The position numbers were made by a program, and so were the translations under genes. A stretch of DNA of 7,366 nt from Candidatus Woesearchaeota archaeon (lineage in GTDB: Archaea; Nanobdellota; Nanobdellia; Woesearchaeales; UBA11576). The notes below the pieces were generated by a model. That model ran no database searches. It saw only the letters and a list, made by a program, of their open reading frames with translations, and had not been told where the DNA came from. Shown here piece after piece: positions 5,292-7,366 of this stretch. Positions within the stretch are counted from its first letter, which is position 1. Every line of letters begins with the position of its first letter. The DNA is taken from assembly GCA_027083015.1 (NCBI GenBank), contig JALWQS010000044.1:1-7366 (forward strand). The letters are read 5' to 3'.

Positions 5292-5357
5292 ATTGAAAAT
5301 CTCGCCCTAAAGGACGGAGTATTAAACTCTTTGCAAATCTCTAACGAGATTTTCAAT
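5292..5357. repeat. Nested inverted-repeat unit B
   Basis: A perfect 13-bp outer arm (5292-5304 with 5345-5357) encloses CTAAAGG and a small GGAGT/ACTCT stem (5316-5320 with 5326-5330, loop ATTAA). It is shorter and less regular than unit A, but keeps CTAAAGG, then GG.GTATTAA, at the same relative place, so the two are probably diverged copies. Its right arm ends 3 nt from the nmd3 stop codon, so on the - strand it could form the 3' end of the nmd3 mRNA. Confidence 0.7.
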
Positions 5358-5359
5358 AA

Positions 5360-6136
5360 TTATTCTACAAACTGTTTTTTTCCTGTGTCTATGTCTATTC
5401 CTGATGCTCTTTTTCCCACCGTCTTTATCCTTATCTTCTTTCCTCGGTAGGTGATTATATCTCCCACTTTGAATTTTCTTTGTCTGAAAAGTATGTTTAA
5501 CCTATAGACATCTTTGCTTGTCTGTTTGTTTCTTGTGAAGAGTTTTGCGCTCTCAACGAGTTCTCCGTTGAAGTTTTCTTTGAGTTTCTTTCCTAGCTGT
5601 CTCATGTACTTTTTTGAGGTCAGCCAGATATCCCAGGAATCTTTTTTCTTAGCTTGTTTTGCTATGTGTACTCCTTGATATTCTGCTCCTGCTAGGTCTT
5701 GCCTGACGAAGTTTTCCAGGTCTGGCGTTATGTTCCTCAGTTGCACGACTCCTTCATAATATTTTGTTCCTTTTTTTGAACATCTTGGACATGACTTCAC
5801 GAATACGTTTCCCGGCAGTAGGAATTCCTGTCCTTCTGCTTTTACCTCTATCTCTATAGGATTTTTCAGTCCTGGTTTATTTTGTATCTCCTTGTAGATG
5901 GGCGTGATCTTCAGGGGTATTTTCTTTGGATTTTTTATCTTTGATAGCGCGGTTTCTATGATTCCTGCTTCATCGCTGGCTACTTCTTTCCATTTGTTGT
6001 TGATGAAGTATCTTCCGCAGTTTTCGCATTTCCATGCTTCTATATCCTTGAATTTTAACCCCAGTTCCTTTTGATAGCATTCGCTGCAGAAGTCTCCTTT
6101 TATTCCTTTTTTCCCGCATCTTGGGCAGAATCTCAT
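5360..6136 (-). CDS. nmd3: Archaeal NMD3-family ribosome biogenesis protein
   Basis: This 258-aa homologue of eukaryotic NMD3, the adaptor that binds the 60S subunit for nuclear export, probably acts in late large-subunit assembly or surveillance in an archaeon. Zinc-binding pairs are C4/C7, C17/C20, C37/C40 and C116/C119. The diagnostic block YYEGVVQLR (126-134) follows the last pair, as in other NMD3 proteins. The C-terminal third (KVGDIITYRGKKIRIKTVGK) looks like a small beta-barrel. The length is in the archaeal range and about half that of yeast Nmd3, lacking its C-terminal export signals. No Shine-Dalgarno precedes ATG 6136, so the mRNA may be leaderless; TATA-like GATAAACA (6168-6175) is a weak candidate. 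The gene is divergent from the signal peptidase gene. Confidence 0.9.
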   Translation of the reverse strand: MRFCPRCGKKGIKGDFCSECYQKELGLKFKDIEAWKCENCGRYFINNKWKEVASDEAGIIETALSKIKNPKKIPLKITPIYKEIQNKPGLKNPIEIEVKAEGQEFLLPGNVFVKSCPRCSKKGTKYYEGVVQLRNITPDLENFVRQDLAGAEYQGVHIAKQAKKKDSWDIWLTSKKYMRQLGKKLKENFNGELVESAKLFTRNKQTSKDVYRLNILFRQRKFKVGDIITYRGKKIRIKTVGKRASGIDIDTGKKQFVE

Positions 6137-6231
6137 AGTGCTTGTTTTTGTTCTGTGCTTTAGAGCCTGTTTATCCGGTTTTTACATCGTTTTTGCGTGT
6201 GTGGCTTTATTGTTCCTTTAAAACCAAAACC

Positions 6232-6240
6232 TTTATATTA
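6232..6240 (+). promoter_or_regulatory. TATA box of the signal peptidase gene (leaderless)
   Basis: TTTATATTA, preceded by the A/C-rich BRE-like AACCAAAACC, is centred 26 nt before ATG 6262. This is the classic archaeal distance for transcription starting at or next to the start codon, so the mRNA should be leaderless. No Shine-Dalgarno is seen. Confidence 0.75.
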
Positions 6241-6261
6241 ATCTATCTGAAAAACAATGTC

Positions 6262-6961
6262 ATGACGACAAAGAAGCCCTCTCCGAGGTTGAAGATACGC
6301 AGATCTGGTGATTCCAGCAGAAGCAGTTCTCATAAGCGGAGCCATAAAGGCAGGTATTCCTGGAAGAAGATATGGTATTTCCTCTGGGAAGATGATTCTT
6401 GGGCTAGTTGGTTTGTGAATGTTATTCTTGCATTTCTTATCATCAAGTTCCTGATATATCCCGGTCTTGGTTGGGCTCTTTCCACCTCTTACCCCATTGT
6501 TGCTGTTGTCTCTTCTTCTATGGAGCATGATGGCGACTTTGATGCTTGGTGGTCTTCTGGAGCTGTCTGCTCAAAAGGTTGGACCTGTACTCAGGGAGAG
6601 TATTACAAACAGCTTGGTATCTCTAAAGAGGATTTCCTTCAGTATCCCTTCAGGAATGGTTTTAATAAGGGCGATATCATGATCCTTTACGGTACTTCTC
6701 CTGATAAGATCAGGAAAGGCGATGTTATCGTCTATATGGCCGATCGTCCTGACCCAATCATTCATAGGGTCATAAGTGCTCGTAAGATTGAGGGTAGTTA
6801 TGTTTACTCTACTAAAGGTGATCATAACATTGGCAGTTTTTATTTTGAGAGTTATATTCCTGAAGAGAATTATCTTGGTAAAGCTGTTTTTAGGATTCCG
6901 TTGCTTGGTTACATCAAGATTATCTTTGTGAAGTTGCTTCAGCTTATGGGATCTGTCCTTT
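6262..6961 (+). CDS. Signal peptidase I, archaeal/ER type (S26B)
   Basis: This 233-aa membrane serine protease removes signal peptides from secreted proteins. A basic Ser-rich cytoplasmic tail (1-36) precedes a transmembrane helix (about 51-73). The catalytic Ser86 is in SSSME, the His168 in IIHRV replaces the bacterial lysine as in ER signal peptidases, and Asp187 is in KGDHN. A C-terminal hydrophobic segment (about 212-233) may be a second helix. Between Ser86 and the conserved GD box (137-138) there is an extra segment of about 45 residues with Cys103 and Cys109, longer than the few residues usual in this family. ATG 6262 is fixed by the TATA box 26 nt upstream; an earlier in-frame ATG at 6142 would run through the promoter. 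The stop codon ends at 6963. Confidence 0.92.
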
Positions 6962-6966
6962 GAAAG

Positions 6967-6985
6967 TTTTGGTTTTTGTTATCAA
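6967..6985 (+). terminator. T-rich terminator candidate after signal peptidase
   Basis: TTTT, TTTTT and a GTTTTG/CAAAAC weak inverted repeat lie directly after the stop codon. The T-tracts fit archaeal intrinsic termination, though the short distance to the next gene also permits co-transcription. Confidence 0.3.
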
Positions 6986-7030
6986 AACAGCGTTATTTGG
7001 TTTTGATGATGGATTTTGATGAAATGTTAT

Positions 7031-7038
7031 AAGGTGAT
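7031..7038 (+). promoter_or_regulatory. Shine-Dalgarno of the TFS gene
   Basis: AAGGTGAT ends 3 nt before ATG 7042 and matches the archaeal 16S 3' end well, confirming the start. Confidence 0.75.
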
Positions 7039-7041
7039 ATT

Positions 7042-7362
7042 ATGTTTTGTCCGAAATGCGGTGCTATACTTATTCCTAAGAAAGATGAGAATGGTAAGAC
7101 TATCCTTACCTGCTCTTGCGGTTACTCTACTGAGAACACTGATAAGAGCTCCTTGAAAGATGAGAAGAAAAAGAAGGAGGAGGTTAAGGTAGAGGTTGTT
7201 GATAAGGATATTGAAACTCTTCCTATCACTAAAGAGAAATGCCCTAAATGCGGTAATGATGAGGCTTATTACTGGCTTGTCCAGACTCGTGCTGGTGATG
7301 AAGCTGAGACTAAGTTTTTGAAATGTACGAAATGTAAGCATGTTTGGCGAGATTATAGTTGA
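7042..7362 (+). CDS. tfs: Transcription elongation factor TFS (TFIIS/RPB9-like)
   Basis: This 106-aa factor enters the secondary channel of archaeal RNA polymerase and stimulates cleavage of backtracked RNA. The N-terminal zinc ribbon has C3, C6, C24 and C26 (CPKCG ... CSCGY). A Lys/Glu-rich linker (34-65) is followed by the C-terminal ribbon C67, C70, C95, C98. The diagnostic QTRAGDEAETKF (81-92) carries the acidic pair Asp86-Glu87 needed for cleavage, and HVWRDY ends the domain. Both ribbons and the DE pair are intact, so it should be an active cleavage factor rather than an inhibitory paralogue. The length is standard. It is the second gene after the signal peptidase, 78 nt apart, with its own Shine-Dalgarno; whether it has its own promoter is unclear. 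Confidence 0.95.
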   Translation: MFCPKCGAILIPKKDENGKTILTCSCGYSTENTDKSSLKDEKKKKEEVKVEVVDKDIETLPITKEKCPKCGNDEAYYWLVQTRAGDEAETKFLKCTKCKHVWRDYS

Positions 7363-7366
7363 ATCC

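Noticed and set aside
5241..5325. CRISPR-like repeat pair
   Set aside because: Only two imperfect copies with differing internal sequence exist, no regular spacers follow, and no cas gene is present; nested inverted repeats explain the similarity better.
6142..6261. N-terminal extension of the signal peptidase from ATG 6142
   Set aside because: It would translate through the TATA box at 6232-6240, which fixes a leaderless start at ATG 6262.

Overview
The window looks like a piece of a DPANN-type archaeal chromosome (Woesearchaeota/Pacearchaeota-like; this is inference, since no rRNA is present). Four features point to Archaea. There is an archaeal-type NMD3 ribosome-export factor, a transcription factor S homologue with the C-terminal zinc ribbon and QTR...DE signature, and an ER-type (S26B) signal peptidase using Ser/His rather than Ser/Lys. 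Expression signals are also archaeal: TTTATAAA/TTTATATT TATA boxes, GGTG-type Shine-Dalgarno sites 5-6 nt before starts, and one clear leaderless gene.

Layout. Positions 1-265 hold no convincing gene. A Soj/ParA-family ATPase gene follows on the + strand (281-1084). Facing it on the - strand is a compact cluster, read from a strong TATA box at 4551-4558 in the order: small membrane/secreted-type protein (4260-4475), a second small protein that looks like its distant paralogue (4027-4239), a small PD-(D/E)XK nuclease-fold protein (3581-4030), a possible 32-aa ORF embedded in a palindrome/hairpin region (3472-3570), and two large charged helical/coiled-coil proteins (2192-3409 and 1032-2195). 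Several junctions overlap by 4 nt (ATGA, GTGA), and the last gene overlaps the end of parA by 53 nt tail to tail. None of the small or coiled-coil proteins matches a family I recognise, so this is the best candidate for an undescribed system.

The right half is core metabolism and information processing: apt (adenine salvage, - strand), a 145-nt intergenic segment with two tandem nested inverted repeats sharing a core motif, nmd3 (- strand), then divergently the signal peptidase and the TFS gene (+ strand).

The parA/nuclease/coiled-coil cluster may act together in positioning or processing DNA at the membrane, because it combines an ATPase of the DNA-partitioning family, a DNA-cleavage fold, filament-like helical proteins and membrane-anchored peptides. 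That is inference from domain types and gene order only; no ParB is visible.
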